Source: Granulosicoccus sp045106855
GTDB lineage: Bacteria > Pseudomonadota > Gammaproteobacteria > Granulosicoccales > Granulosicoccaceae
NCBI GenBank assembly: GCA_045106855.1
Contig: JBGCFI010000031.1
Span: 124,001-188,000 of the forward strand
DNA length: 64,000 bases
Reading direction: 5' to 3'
The first letter of the stretch is position 1; the number at the start of each line of letters is the position of its first letter. The notes beneath the pieces are model-generated. The model was given only the letters and a program-made list of their open reading frames with translations. It was not told the DNA's origin and searched no databases. This document shows positions 23,828 through 33,168 of this stretch, piece after piece. The position numbers were made by a program, and so were the translations under genes.

Positions 23828-25503
23828 CTGAGCAGGAACACGTTGTATCGCTGATGCGAAACACAGCATCAGTGGTTGGGCAGCAGCAGTTAGGTGAGGC
23901 CACTTCGCAAATCCAGTATGACTCTAAAGGTCATGCACTGGTCATCGGGGAGGTAGAGGGAGCTTTGCAATATGCCTCGGCCTTGAAAGCCAACGGTATG
24001 ACCATTGTTCACATCGATCCGCAAATCAATCATATGAAAAAACGCCTGACCGACGATGGCGTTGCTGTATTCACCGTTCCAGAACTTTCGTTGTCAGGCT
24101 ATCTGGGAGCATACAAGGCTGTCGTACCTGCGCAAGGCGCATCGGACACCGATTTTGATCTGGGCGTCTCTGTGTTTCTGGAAACAGGCTGCTTCGACGT
24201 GGTACTGGATCTTTCACAGCAACCAGTAATACCGGTGTTTCTGCCGCCATTCGGCTATAAGCATGCCGCGACTGAGGAACAGGCACAACTCGCAGTGCAG
24301 GAGTTGGTGCAATTGGAAGGCGAGTTCGAGAAGCCAAGGTATTTTAATTACAACCAGAGCATTTGTGCACACAGCCGCAGCAAGATATCTGGTTGTACTT
24401 CGTGCATCGACGTTTGTGCTGCCGGTGCCATTACCTCCAACGGAGAAGGTGTCAGCGTAGACCCTTTTCTGTGTCAAGGTTGTGGAAGCTGCTCAACAGT
24501 TTGTCCCAGTGGTGCAATGAGCTATGCGTATCCTCGCCCCGCCAACGCCATAGAGAGAACCCGGACAAAACTGCTTGACAGGAGTAATGCTTGCGTGGTG
24601 CTGCTGTACTCGGAGGCGCAGGCGGAACTCATAGAGGCCGCAAGTCTGGATACAGACATCCTCACTCTCGAAGTGGAAGAGGTCTCTGCATTCGGAGCTG
24701 ACTACTGGTTAAGCATGTTAGCCGGTAAGGCATGTCGTATCGTGCTTCTGAGCGATGCCCGTAAGGATGATCCAAGTCGATTGGCAATGACCGGGCAGAT
24801 CGCTCTCTTGAACGAGTTGTTGCTGGGGCTCGGTGTTGATGAAGAGACGGTTGCCATTGTCGATAGCAATGCCTTTACTGATGGTGGAGTGTTGCCGGGA
24901 AGTGCGCTCGATCCGGTCACCTGGCAAAGCTCTGTTTTAAATTCTTTGCAGCCTGCGGATTTTGCAACTCACAACGACAAGCGTCAGACCTTGCGGTTGG
25001 CACTGGATGCACTAAGCGAGCAGCTCACACCGGTCAATGCGGTGGCGTCACTGAATTCAGGTGCACCTTTCGGACGCGTAAACGTGGACAAGCAAGCTTG
25101 CACTTTATGCATGTCATGTGTTTCCAGTTGTCCTGCAAAGGCGCTGCTGGATGGGCAGGATACCCCTGCGTTGCGATTTGTCGAAGCCAATTGCCTGCAG
25201 TGTGGTTTGTGCGAAGCTGCTTGTCCGGAATCTGCCATTACGCTTGAGCCTCAGTACACCTGGGACAGTATCAGCGCTCGGCAAATAAACACACTGCACG
25301 ATCAAGAGCCGTTTCATTGTCTGGTTTGTCATACGCCGTTCACAACACGCGCGATGATTGATGCAATGAGCGCCAAACTTTCTGGCCACTGGATGTTTGA
25401 AGACCCCAAGGCGATTCGACGACTGAAGTTGTGTGGTGACTGCCGGGTGAAGGATATTTTTAAGGATAATCAGGAGGGTATCAATGTGCATCAAAATACA
25501 TAG
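23824..25503 (+). CDS. Multi-cluster 4Fe-4S ferredoxin protein of the formate dehydrogenase locus
   Basis: A 559-residue soluble iron-sulfur protein. After an N-terminal domain with a nucleotide-binding-like start (HALVIGEVEGALQYASAL) it has one ferredoxin pair (CTSCIDVCAAGAI and CQGCGSCSTVCPSGAM, about residues 195-235), a central alpha/beta region, a second pair (CTLCMSCVSSCPAKAL and CLQCGLCEAACPESAI, about residues 425-475), and C-terminal CLVC-x-T-P-F and CGDCR motifs. Four [4Fe-4S] clusters, and perhaps a further metal site, are therefore predicted. It is expected to be cytoplasmic (no Tat signal) and could supply electrons or help cofactor handling during enzyme maturation. The start overlaps the DUF3306 stop. 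Confidence 0.88.
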   Translation: MTEQEHVVSLMRNTASVVGQQQLGEATSQIQYDSKGHALVIGEVEGALQYASALKANGMTIVHIDPQINHMKKRLTDDGVAVFTVPELSLSGYLGAYKAVVPAQGASDTDFDLGVSVFLETGCFDVVLDLSQQPVIPVFLPPFGYKHAATEEQAQLAVQELVQLEGEFEKPRYFNYNQSICAHSRSKISGCTSCIDVCAAGAITSNGEGVSVDPFLCQGCGSCSTVCPSGAMSYAYPRPANAIERTRTKLLDRSNACVVLLYSEAQAELIEAASLDTDILTLEVEEVSAFGADYWLSMLAGKACRIVLLSDARKDDPSRLAMTGQIALLNELLLGLGVDEETVAIVDSNAFTDGGVLPGSALDPVTWQSSVLNSLQPADFATHNDKRQTLRLALDALSEQLTPVNAVASLNSGAPFGRVNVDKQACTLCMSCVSSCPAKALLDGQDTPALRFVEANCLQCGLCEAACPESAITLEPQYTWDSISARQINTLHDQEPFHCLVCHTPFTTRAMIDAMSAKLSGHWMFEDPKAIRRLKLCGDCRVKDIFKDNQEGINVHQNT

Positions 25504-25736
25504 GGCGCTACGATCAATGCACGGGTGAATCCGGATTCTCCTCGTCATACAACACGTCGGGGCAGATCGGTGGATCGTGTTTCGGGCTTGGCCTCTACAG
25601 CCAATTCAGTGCGACATTTTGGCGCGTCGGGCATCTTAGACTGAATCAATAGAGATTTTTCCGGACCTTGCGTGATCGTAGTGCCTTTTATTGACTGGTG
25701 TTGAGCTCAGTTTCGAAGTTGTTGATACTTACGGTA

Positions 25737-26390
25737 ATGAATCTTATGACCAATGATCATCCCACGCTAAGCAAGGCCATTCCGGTCAAGAGCGAGCAGG
25801 AATTTCTTGACGACCAGACACAGCTGGTAAGAGCTTCAGTGTACGAGCTGCTGGGACGTTTGTTTGCGCGTGAACCCAGTGCCGAGACAATCCAGAGCCT
25901 GTGTGATATCGGCGATATAGACGCCAGCGAAGGCCCCCTGGCCATGGGCTGGCAGTTGATGAAACAGGCTGCCCTGAAAACAGATCTCCAAACCATTCAC
26001 GAAGAATATTTCTCGTTGCTGATTGGCGTTGGTCGCGGTGAGCTTGTTCCGTTCGGTTCCTGGTACATAACGGGATTTCTGATGGAAAAGCCAGTTGCCG
26101 TTCTGCGCGCAGATCTCAAGCGACTGGGTATTGAGCGTCAGGGCGGAGTAGCGGAGTCTGAGGATCACATAGCGGCCCTTTGCGATGCCATGGCCCTGAT
26201 CATCCGTAATAGCAACGAAATACCACTTTCGACCCAACGCGCTTTTTTCAACGATCACCTTGCGCCTTGGGTACTACGATTTTTCAGCGATATGCAAAAT
26301 GCAAAAACGGCGCATTTTTACCGTTCAGTGGGCTTTTTTGGTGAGAGTTTCTTCGACTTCGAAGACCAGCTCCTAAAGATGCAGAGCTGA
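25737..26390 (+). CDS. TorD/DmsD-family molybdoenzyme chaperone
   Basis: TorD-family proteins bind Tat signal peptides and apo molybdoenzymes and proofread cofactor insertion before export. From ATG 25737 the product is 217 residues (ATG 25746 and GTG 25698 are alternatives, none with a strong ribosome-binding site). The all-helical protein shows YELLGRLFAREPSAE, the conserved EEYFSLLIGVGRGELVPFGSWYITGFLMEKP segment, then EDHIAALCDAMALIIR and HLAPWVLRFFSDM near the C-terminus. It is placed before the Tat protein and fdhA, so the formate dehydrogenase catalytic subunit is its likely client. A 233-base gap upstream may hold a second promoter. Confidence 0.9.
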   Translation: MNLMTNDHPTLSKAIPVKSEQEFLDDQTQLVRASVYELLGRLFAREPSAETIQSLCDIGDIDASEGPLAMGWQLMKQAALKTDLQTIHEEYFSLLIGVGRGELVPFGSWYITGFLMEKPVAVLRADLKRLGIERQGGVAESEDHIAALCDAMALIIRNSNEIPLSTQRAFFNDHLAPWVLRFFSDMQNAKTAHFYRSVGFFGESFFDFEDQLLKMQS

Positions 26391-26477
26391 ACCAGAACTA
26401 CCACAAAACATAAAATTAACATCTGTCACCACACTTCCATTCGATAAGTTCTTCAGCTACACAAGAGGATAAAGAGC

Positions 26478-26705
26478 ATGAGCGACAAGCAAGAAGTTAA
26501 AACGAAAAAGCCGGCGTTTATAAACGCCAACAGGCGAGGTTTTCTTCAAGGTGCTGCTGTAGCTGGTGGTGTAGCTGCAACTGGCGTTGCTGCCGCGGCA
26601 GACTCTGTCGACGTCCCAGTCGACCAGATGGCAAAAACAGTCGAAGGCAAAGGCTACGAACTGACGGATCACGTCAGAAAATATTACAAGCGTGCGCGTT
26701 TCTAG
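26478..26705 (+). CDS. Small Tat-signal protein of formate dehydrogenase operon
   Basis: A 75-residue protein with a twin-arginine signal (NRRGFLQGAAVAGGVAATGVAAAA) that leaves a mature part of only about 35 residues, ending KGYELTDHVRKYYKRARF. Proteins of this type sit directly before fdhA in many proteobacterial formate dehydrogenase operons; a role as a small accessory subunit is assumed and not shown. AGAGGA precedes the ATG at suitable distance, and fdhA starts 33 bases after its stop. It has no Cys, so it does not itself bind an iron-sulfur cluster. Confidence 0.88.
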   Translation: MSDKQEVKTKKPAFINANRRGFLQGAAVAGGVAATGVAAAADSVDVPVDQMAKTVEGKGYELTDHVRKYYKRARF

Positions 26706-26738
26706 CGGCAGCTCTTTAAAGATTATCAGGAGACATCC

Positions 26739-29645
26739 ATGAAATTAAAACGAAAAGTCGCCAGGGTCGAGGAGTCAGGAGCGCATTCAGATGTTGCGAC
26801 TGCCGCCAGTGGGTTGCTGGGAGTGTCGGTCAACCGGCGTACGTTCCTTCGAAACTCGGGAATAACTGCGGGTGGTGCAGCGCTTGCGGTCGCCTCTGGC
26901 CCCAGCATGCTGAAAAAAGCACGTGCAGCAGAAAACTATGCCAAAGAAGGTGTTGATACCGAGCTCGTGCATTCCATCTGCACGCATTGCTCTGTGGGTT
27001 GCGGGGTCGTCGCCGAAGTGCAGAACGGTGTCTGGACCGGGCAAGAGCCGGATTGGGATTCACCGATCAACATGGGTGCCCACTGTGCCAAGGGCGCAGC
27101 GGTTCGTGAACACGGGCATGGGGAGCGACGGCTGAAATACCCGATGAAACTTGTTGATGGCAAGTGGACGCGGGTCGATTGGGCAACCGCTGTCAATGAG
27201 ATTGGTGATCAGATGCTCAAGATCCGGGAGGAATCTTCACCCGATTCGGTCTATTGGCTGGGCTCAGCCAAGCACAACAATGAACAGGCTTACCTTTTCA
27301 GAAAATTTGCTGGTCTGTGGGGAAGCAACAACGTCGATCATCAGGCGCGTATCTGTCACTCAACCACGGTAGCGGGTGTGGCTAATACCTGGGGTTATGG
27401 TGCCATGACCAACTCCTATAACGACATGCAGCTTTCCAAAGCCATGTTCTTTATCGGTTCCAATGCCGCTGAAGCACATCCGGTTGCCATGCAGCATGTG
27501 CTTAAGGCAAAAGAGAATGGCTCCAAGCTGATTGTGGTTGATCCGCGTTACACCCGTACTGCCGCACATTCAGATCAATTTATCCAGATGCGTCCCGGAA
27601 CTGATGTACCGGTGGTCTGGGGCGTGCTGTGGCATATCTTCGAAAACGGCTGGGAAGATAAAGAATACATCCGACAGCGCGTCTATGGAATGGACGATAT
27701 TCGTGCAGAGGTTGCGAAGTGGACACCGGAAGAGGTAGAACGTGTGTCGGGTGTACCCGGAGCACAGCTAAAGCAAGCTGCTCAAACCATGGCTGAAAGC
27801 AAGCCAGGCACCATAGTCTGGTGCATGGGAGGAACACAGCACACTATTGGTAACAACAACACGCGCGCCTATTGCGTGCTGCAGCTGGCGCTTGGCAACA
27901 TCGGTGTATCCGGTGGCGGTGCCAACATATTCCGAGGACACGACAACGTGCAGGGCGCTACCGATATGGGTGTTCTATCGCATACGCTGCCCGGTTATTA
28001 TGGACTTGCCGCTGGTTCCTGGAAGCACTGGGCCGGCGTCTGGGATCTGGAGTACGAGTGGGTCAAAAACAGATTTGACCAGGGCTCATATGAAAAGAAA
28101 GGTGATACTGATCTTCAACCGATGAATACAGCGGGCATGCCTGTTTCGCGCTGGATAGATGGTGTGCTTGAGGACAAAGAGAACATCGCCCAGAAAGACA
28201 ATATCCGCGCAATGGTTCTGTGGGGTCATGCACCCAACTCGCAAACCCGTGGGCCTGAAATGAAGGCAGCCATGGAAAAACTGGAGTTGTTGGTTGTTAT
28301 CGACCCTTATCCCACGCACACGGCGGTATTGCCTGACAGAAAAGACGGCATGTATCTGTTGCCAGCAACGACGCAATTTGAAACCTACGGCTCTGTAACC
28401 GCTTCAAACCGCTCATTGCAATGGCGTGACAAGGTCATTGAACCGCTGTTCGAGGCATTGCCGGATCACACCATTATGTACAAGCTGGCTGACAAGCTTG
28501 GGTTTGGTGCCGAGTTGTGCAAAAACATCGAAGTTAACAATGACGAGCCTTTGATCGAGGATATCACTCGCGAATTCAACCGCGGTATGTGGACTATTGG
28601 CTATACCGGTCAAAGTCCTGAGCGTATCAAGGCTCACATGGAGCATCGAGGAACGTTCAATACCACCACACTGAAAGCCGAAGGTGGTCCGCTTGATGGC
28701 GAGTACTTCGGTATGCCCTGGCCTTGCTGGGGTACTGCTGAAATGGGGCATCCCGGAACACCCAACCTCTATGATCCAAGCAAACCTGTTGCAGAAGGTG
28801 GCCTCAATTTTCGCGCGCGATTTGGTGTCGAGCGTGACGGTGTCAATCTGCTCGCAGAAGATTCCTACCCGGTCGGCAATGAGCTGGAAGAAGGGCATCC
28901 GGAATTCACCGCAGACATGCTCAAAACTCTGGGCTGGTGGGATGACCTTACAGCGGACGAAAAAGCTGCTGCGGAGGGTAAGAACTGGAAGACAGACGTC
29001 TCTGGTGGTATCCAGCGCGTTGCTATCGCTCACGGGTGTGCACCGTTTGGAAATGCCAAGGCTCGCGCTAATGTGTGGACCTTTCCTGACCCTGTTCCGG
29101 TGCATCGCGAGCCGCTCTATACGTCTCGCCGCGATCTGGTTGAAGATTATCCGACTTATGAAGACAGAAAGTCGCACTATCGCCTCCCGACCCGGTATGG
29201 CTCCATTCAGGCAGAAGATTACTCCAAGGACTTTCCGCTGATTCATACCAGCGGCCGACTTGTGGAATACGAAGGGGGCGGTGAGGAGACGCGCTCCAAC
29301 CCCTGGCTTGCTGAGCTTCAGCAGGACATGTTTGTTGAAATCAACCAGGCCGATGCTAACGATCTAAGTATCAAAGACGATCAGATGGTCTGGCTGGAAG
29401 GGCCTGAAGGCGGCAAGATCAAGATTAAAGCCATGGTGACTTCCCGTGTAGCTCGAGGGGTGGTATTCACGCCGTTCCACTTTGGAGGTCACTACCAGGG
29501 CGAGGATCTACTGGACAAGTACCCGGAAGGATCAGCACCGTATGTGCGTGGTGAGTCAGACAACACCACCATGACGTATGGCTACGACTCTGTTACGCAG
29601 ATGCAAGAGTCAAAGTGTTCATTGTGCAAGATAACCGCAGCTTAA
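26739..29645 (+). CDS. fdhA: Formate dehydrogenase catalytic (alpha) subunit, Tat-exported
   Basis: The 968-residue molybdopterin oxidoreductase oxidises formate to CO2. A Tat signal (NRRTFLRNSG, then GGAALAVASG) lies about 32 residues in, so the enzyme faces the periplasm. The N-terminal [4Fe-4S] motif CTHCSVGCGVV ... NMGAHCAKGA is followed by the active-site segment HQARICHSTTVAG, where Cys206 occupies the metal ligand position used by selenocysteine in E. coli FdnG; the codon is TGT, not TGA. Bis-MGD binding shows in GSNAAEAHPVAM, VVDPRYTRTAAHSDQ, MGGTQHTIGNNNTRA and the C-terminal HTSGRLVEYEGGGEETRSNPWLAELQ. Molybdenum or tungsten is possible. It is transcribed with fdhB and fdhC. Confidence 0.97.
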   Translation: MKLKRKVARVEESGAHSDVATAASGLLGVSVNRRTFLRNSGITAGGAALAVASGPSMLKKARAAENYAKEGVDTELVHSICTHCSVGCGVVAEVQNGVWTGQEPDWDSPINMGAHCAKGAAVREHGHGERRLKYPMKLVDGKWTRVDWATAVNEIGDQMLKIREESSPDSVYWLGSAKHNNEQAYLFRKFAGLWGSNNVDHQARICHSTTVAGVANTWGYGAMTNSYNDMQLSKAMFFIGSNAAEAHPVAMQHVLKAKENGSKLIVVDPRYTRTAAHSDQFIQMRPGTDVPVVWGVLWHIFENGWEDKEYIRQRVYGMDDIRAEVAKWTPEEVERVSGVPGAQLKQAAQTMAESKPGTIVWCMGGTQHTIGNNNTRAYCVLQLALGNIGVSGGGANIFRGHDNVQGATDMGVLSHTLPGYYGLAAGSWKHWAGVWDLEYEWVKNRFDQGSYEKKGDTDLQPMNTAGMPVSRWIDGVLEDKENIAQKDNIRAMVLWGHAPNSQTRGPEMKAAMEKLELLVVIDPYPTHTAVLPDRKDGMYLLPATTQFETYGSVTASNRSLQWRDKVIEPLFEALPDHTIMYKLADKLGFGAELCKNIEVNNDEPLIEDITREFNRGMWTIGYTGQSPERIKAHMEHRGTFNTTTLKAEGGPLDGEYFGMPWPCWGTAEMGHPGTPNLYDPSKPVAEGGLNFRARFGVERDGVNLLAEDSYPVGNELEEGHPEFTADMLKTLGWWDDLTADEKAAAEGKNWKTDVSGGIQRVAIAHGCAPFGNAKARANVWTFPDPVPVHREPLYTSRRDLVEDYPTYEDRKSHYRLPTRYGSIQAEDYSKDFPLIHTSGRLVEYEGGGEETRSNPWLAELQQDMFVEINQADANDLSIKDDQMVWLEGPEGGKIKIKAMVTSRVARGVVFTPFHFGGHYQGEDLLDKYPEGSAPYVRGESDNTTMTYGYDSVTQMQESKCSLCKITAA

Positions 29646-29657
29646 GGAGACATCGTA

Positions 29658-30248
29658 ATGGCTAGAATGAAATTTTTGTGCGACGCCGAACGTTGTATCG
29701 AATGCAACGGCTGTGTCACTGCATGCAAGAACGAAAACGAGGTGCCGTGGGGCGTCAACCGACGTCGGGTTATAACGCTCGATGATGGTAACCCGGGTGA
29801 GAAATCCATATCAGTGGCCTGTATGCATTGCACCGATGCTCCATGTCAGGCAGTTTGTCCGGTCGATTGTTTCAATACAACAGACGACGGCATAGTGCTG
29901 CACGACAAGAGCTTATGTATTGGCTGCGGTTATTGTTTTTATGCCTGCCCGTTCGGTGCGCCGCAATTTCCAGAGCAAACCTCTTTTGGTGCGCGTGGAA
30001 AGATGGACAAGTGCACGTTCTGCGCCGGTGGTCCTGATGAGGATGATCTGACCGACGCAGAGTACGAGAAATACGGTCGAAACCGTATCGCTGAAGGCAA
30101 GCTGCCTCTGTGTGCGGAAATGTGCTCTACTCGCGCCCTGATTGCCGGGGATGGTGATGAAGTTGCAGATATCTATCGTGAGCGTGTTTTGCGACGTGGT
30201 GGAAGGCCGCAAACATGGGGCTGGGAAACTGCCTACACAGAGGGATAA
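29658..30248 (+). CDS. fdhB: Formate dehydrogenase iron-sulfur (beta) subunit
   Basis: The 196-residue subunit carries four ferredoxin-type cysteine motifs (CDAERCIECNGCVTACKNENE, CMHCTDAPCQAVCPVDCF, CIGCGYCFYACPFGAPQF, and CTFC ... CAEMCSTRAL), enough for four [4Fe-4S] clusters that wire electrons from FdhA to the cytochrome subunit. It lacks the C-terminal transmembrane helix of E. coli FdnH (about 290 residues), as is usual for the shorter FDH type. There is no own signal peptide, so it is exported by hitch-hiking on the FdhA Tat signal. TAAGGAG precedes the ATG. Confidence 0.95.
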   Translation: MARMKFLCDAERCIECNGCVTACKNENEVPWGVNRRRVITLDDGNPGEKSISVACMHCTDAPCQAVCPVDCFNTTDDGIVLHDKSLCIGCGYCFYACPFGAPQFPEQTSFGARGKMDKCTFCAGGPDEDDLTDAEYEKYGRNRIAEGKLPLCAEMCSTRALIAGDGDEVADIYRERVLRRGGRPQTWGWETAYTEG

Positions 30249-30253
30249 TCATC

Positions 30254-31399
30254 ATGTCTCAAAGTACGCACGATGGTTCTGCTGAACGCCGCAAGATGAG
30301 TCCTGCTCGCAAAAAGCGCATGGCCTGGCTGGGTCTGTTAGGAATCCTGACTCTATCCATAGCGCTACCACTGGCCAGTTATTCGGTGCATTGGTTTGGT
30401 GCCGATGCAGTGGCGCAAGATGTTGGCTCTGCCGTTAATCCGCGATCCAATATGTGGCGTGCGGTGGAGCAGGGTGTCGGTGGCTACACATCAACAGGTG
30501 GCCCTGAAGCAGGTATTCTGATTGCTCCGGGCGGAGTCGAATGGCAGCAGTTGAGAGATGGTCCCGTAGCAAAGTACACGCCTTGGTTGATCCTGGGAAT
30601 GCTTGCGATTGTGATCTTGTATCACCTGATTCACGGCAAGAACAAGCTGGATGCTGATTCGCTCTCGGGACGTAAAATCAAGCGCTGGAATGGTCTGGAT
30701 CGATTTGTTCACTGGGTGACTGCCCTTTCATTCATCGCTCTTGCCATTACCGGCTTAAGCATGCTCATTGGTAAAACGTTCCTTATCCCACTATTGGGCA
30801 AGGCAGGCTTTGCTTTTTGGGCGCAGACATCGATTACGATTCACAACGTTGTCGGTCCGGTGTTTTCGGTAGGCGTTGTCCTTATGATTGTGCTCTGGAT
30901 ATGGCACAACTTCCCCACCAGAGTGGATTTGCAGTGGTTCAAGCAAGGCGGTGGCATGTTCACTAAGACGCATCCACCTGCCGGGCGTATGAACGGCGGT
31001 GAGAAAGTCTGGTTCTGGGTGGTGGCTATTGTCGGTCTGGCGGTCAGCATCACCGGTTTGATCATGCTGGTTCCCATCTACAATCTGCCTGTTCCATCCT
31101 GGCTAAGCTGGTTGCCGCTGATCGAAGGGGCAAGGCCTCAGATGCAACAGGCAAACCTTATCCATGCAGTTTTATCGCTCGGCTGGACAGCGCTTGCTGT
31201 AGGTCATGTCTACATCGGTACCGCGGGTACAGAAGGTGCGTTCGAAGGCATGAAAACCGGCTATGTATCAGAAGAGTGGGCGAAGCAGCATCACAATATC
31301 TGGGCTGATAAAGCCGTTGCCAATGGAAAAGTTGTGGTGCCGGATGATCAGTCTACGGCAGACATCAGTTCGGGTGCGCGACCGGCAACAGCGCAGTAG
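30254..31399 (+). CDS. fdhC: Formate dehydrogenase cytochrome b (gamma) subunit
   Basis: The membrane anchor that passes electrons to the quinone pool. From ATG 30254 the protein is 381 residues (an in-frame start at 30215 would run into fdhB). An N-terminal helix (WLGLLGILTLSIALPLASYSV) and a periplasmic segment of about 70 residues come before four core helices with histidines suited to two b hemes: DRFVHWVTALSFIALAITG, SITIHNVVGPVFSV, LVVLVAIVG-like VWFWVVAIVGLAVSITGLIML, and NLIHAVLSLGWTALAVGHVYIG. The tail (KTGYVSEEWAKQHH) is a family feature. It ends the operon; a strong terminator lies 44 bases downstream. Confidence 0.93.
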   Translation: MSQSTHDGSAERRKMSPARKKRMAWLGLLGILTLSIALPLASYSVHWFGADAVAQDVGSAVNPRSNMWRAVEQGVGGYTSTGGPEAGILIAPGGVEWQQLRDGPVAKYTPWLILGMLAIVILYHLIHGKNKLDADSLSGRKIKRWNGLDRFVHWVTALSFIALAITGLSMLIGKTFLIPLLGKAGFAFWAQTSITIHNVVGPVFSVGVVLMIVLWIWHNFPTRVDLQWFKQGGGMFTKTHPPAGRMNGGEKVWFWVVAIVGLAVSITGLIMLVPIYNLPVPSWLSWLPLIEGARPQMQQANLIHAVLSLGWTALAVGHVYIGTAGTEGAFEGMKTGYVSEEWAKQHHNIWADKAVANGKVVVPDDQSTADISSGARPATAQ

Positions 31400-31442
31400 G
31401 GCAGTGACTTACTGATATTCAAGCTGTCAGTGTATTAGTATG

Positions 31443-31476
31443 AGGCGCTCCATCGATTATCGAGGAGCGCCTTTTT
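31443..31476 (+). terminator. Rho-independent terminator of the formate dehydrogenase operon
   Basis: AGGCGCTCC (31443-31451) pairs with GGAGCGCCT (31464-31472), the loop itself holds the further dyad TCGAT/ATCGA, and a run of five T ends it. It lies 44 bases after the fdhC stop. Confidence 0.88.
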
Positions 31477-31545
31477 CGTTGTACATTCCGGGTAACTTGC
31501 CGTTGTAGTCTCGGTCTCATCCATTACCAGATATGCAGGTGAAAT

Positions 31546-32088
31546 TTGTCAGCCACGTTTGAACGATTCCCCGACGATGTTGTGGTTGCGTTGCACCACG
31601 CGAATGTTACTGTTAGTTGTGTCCCGATTCAGATAGACAATGAAGAGTGGCAGGCGGGATTGTTTTATGTGCTGTCTGCTGATTCGCCGTGTCTTACAAA
31701 CGGAAAACTGGCACCTGGCCCATTCGCTGTCGAGCTGGATGCAGACCTGCATGAGCATACCAACGGGTCACTGATTGAGATCGGCATCGACATAGCAACG
31801 CCGGTAGAGCACAGTCTTGGCACGCTTCTATTTATTACCGGCCATAGTTCAGCGCATTTTGAAACAGTCAAGCTACTGAGCACTCAGGCTGATTTACCGT
31901 TGTTTTTAGGAGACGAATATTGCAACGTGCTCTATCAGCAACGGATTGTATTGAGTGACGCAATGCGGGCGGGATTCAAACAGTTGCTGGATGAGGCTTT
32001 GGGTCGGGACGCCGTCATACGAATGACCGGGCATTATGATGCTGATGTCGTGTTCAACGACGTTGTCGCCTCGCTGAACCTGGGGTAG
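31546..32088 (+). CDS. Hypothetical protein
   Basis: I do not recognise the family of this 180-residue protein. The start is a TTG at 31546, chosen because AGGTGA precedes it by about five bases and no in-frame ATG lies near. It is soluble, acidic, without signal peptide; blocks such as VVALHHANVTVSC, WQAGLFYVLSADSPC and IDIATPVEHSLGTLLFITGHSSAHFETVKLL suggest an alpha/beta fold. The last part (ARAGFKQLLDEALG, MTGHYDADVVFNDVV) is helical. It follows the formate dehydrogenase terminator and precedes the ankyrin gene by about 250 bases, so it is probably a single-gene unit of unknown role. Confidence 0.55.
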   Translation: MSATFERFPDDVVVALHHANVTVSCVPIQIDNEEWQAGLFYVLSADSPCLTNGKLAPGPFAVELDADLHEHTNGSLIEIGIDIATPVEHSLGTLLFITGHSSAHFETVKLLSTQADLPLFLGDEYCNVLYQQRIVLSDAMRAGFKQLLDEALGRDAVIRMTGHYDADVVFNDVVASLNLG

Positions 32089-32340
32089 GTAATTATGTAA
32101 CGTGTTGTTTACAGGGTGTAAAGTACCATTGACTGTGCAGCGCTGAATGGATAATCTACAACCGTTAGGGTATTTGACGGCGCTAGTGCAAACGGTGTCG
32201 GTAGTCATATCTGAATTCACAGGAAGCTTTCCATTCGTTAACCAACATCCTGTGCCCGCCGTAGCATTGTTGCTTATATGATGCCTTGGCACCTGCGTCG
32301 GTCAGTATAAAGTGAGAGCGTTTATGAAGAGTCGCTCGTC

Positions 32341-33168
32341 GTGATTAGCCCCAAATCCCCGTTAGCTGTACTGTTTGCATCGCTCATCGTCGCCGCAAGC
32401 AGTGAAGCCATAGCGATGGAGCGTAATCAGGCTCCAAGGCACAGTTATCAACAGGTCAAATTAAGGGCATCGGCGAAGTTGTCGTGGATTACCGCCATAA
32501 GCTCAGACGATTCCGAAAAACTAGCCTCACTTTTATCAGAAAACGACTCCGGGTTACTGTTATCGATTACGGCCAGCAATGGTAAGACCGCGTTGATGGT
32601 CGCGGCGAAGAAAGGCAATTTGAGTCTCGCAAAGTTGCTGGTTCGAGCCGGTGCCGATGTCAATGAAACGACCGACACACAAGGAACTCCGTTCATGTTC
32701 GCCATTCTCGGTGGTCATCAGGAGATCGCAAAGTGGCTTATTGATCAGGGAGCAGATATCAACACTGTCGGATCCAATGGTTGGACTGCACTGACAATAG
32801 CTGCAGCCAAGGGGCAGGTGCGACTTTTACAGTGGCTGATAGGTAAAGGTGCCGACACCCAGGTCCGTGATGTGTACCGGTATACGCCATTGCTCAGAGC
32901 GGTTGAGAATGGCTATGTCGAGGCAGCGGCTGTCTTGCTCTCGCTCGTCGAAACTGATGTCAACGCTCGTGATGAGTATGACAACACCGCATTGCACCAT
33001 GCTGTCTCATCGGGTAATTTGACAATGGTCAGCCTCTTGCTGGAGCACGATGCAGATCCGCTAATAGCCAATCGAGATGGAGTGTCACCGTTTGATGTCG
33101 CTCGCAAGTTGACTAAGAAATCACAGACAATCCTGGAAGCGCTAGGTGAACAATCTGCCTCCGAATAA
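32341..33168 (+). CDS. Secreted ankyrin-repeat protein
   Basis: The 275-residue protein begins with a signal peptide (PLAVLFASLIVAASSEAIA, cleavage near AIA/ME) and then consists of about six ankyrin repeats, each of about 33 residues: NGKTALMVAAKKGNLSLAKLLVRAGADVN, then the QGTPFMFAILGGHQEI, NGWTALTIAAAKGQVRLL, RYTPLLRAVENGYVEAA, DNTALHHAVSSGNLTMVSLLLEHDADP and DGVSPFDVARK units. It is expected to be periplasmic and to act by protein-protein binding. Partners are unknown; bacterial AnkB-type proteins protect or escort catalases and other enzymes. The GTG start is used since the nearby ATG at 32324 is in another frame. Confidence 0.85.
   Translation: MISPKSPLAVLFASLIVAASSEAIAMERNQAPRHSYQQVKLRASAKLSWITAISSDDSEKLASLLSENDSGLLLSITASNGKTALMVAAKKGNLSLAKLLVRAGADVNETTDTQGTPFMFAILGGHQEIAKWLIDQGADINTVGSNGWTALTIAAAKGQVRLLQWLIGKGADTQVRDVYRYTPLLRAVENGYVEAAAVLLSLVETDVNARDEYDNTALHHAVSSGNLTMVSLLLEHDADPLIANRDGVSPFDVARKLTKKSQTILEALGEQSASE

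Noticed and set aside
27354..27356. Selenocysteine in formate dehydrogenase
   Set aside because: The codon at the metal-ligand position is TGT (Cys), with no in-frame TGA and hence no need for a SECIS element.
28413..29246. 277-codon minus-strand frame inside fdhA
   Set aside because: Antisense shadow of a strongly conserved enzyme gene; the sense product is beyond doubt.
31906..32292. Minus-strand frame of 128 codons antisense to the 31546-32088 gene and the following spacer
   Set aside because: No ribosome-binding site, Cys-rich low-quality composition, and half of it is the shadow of a better plus-strand gene.
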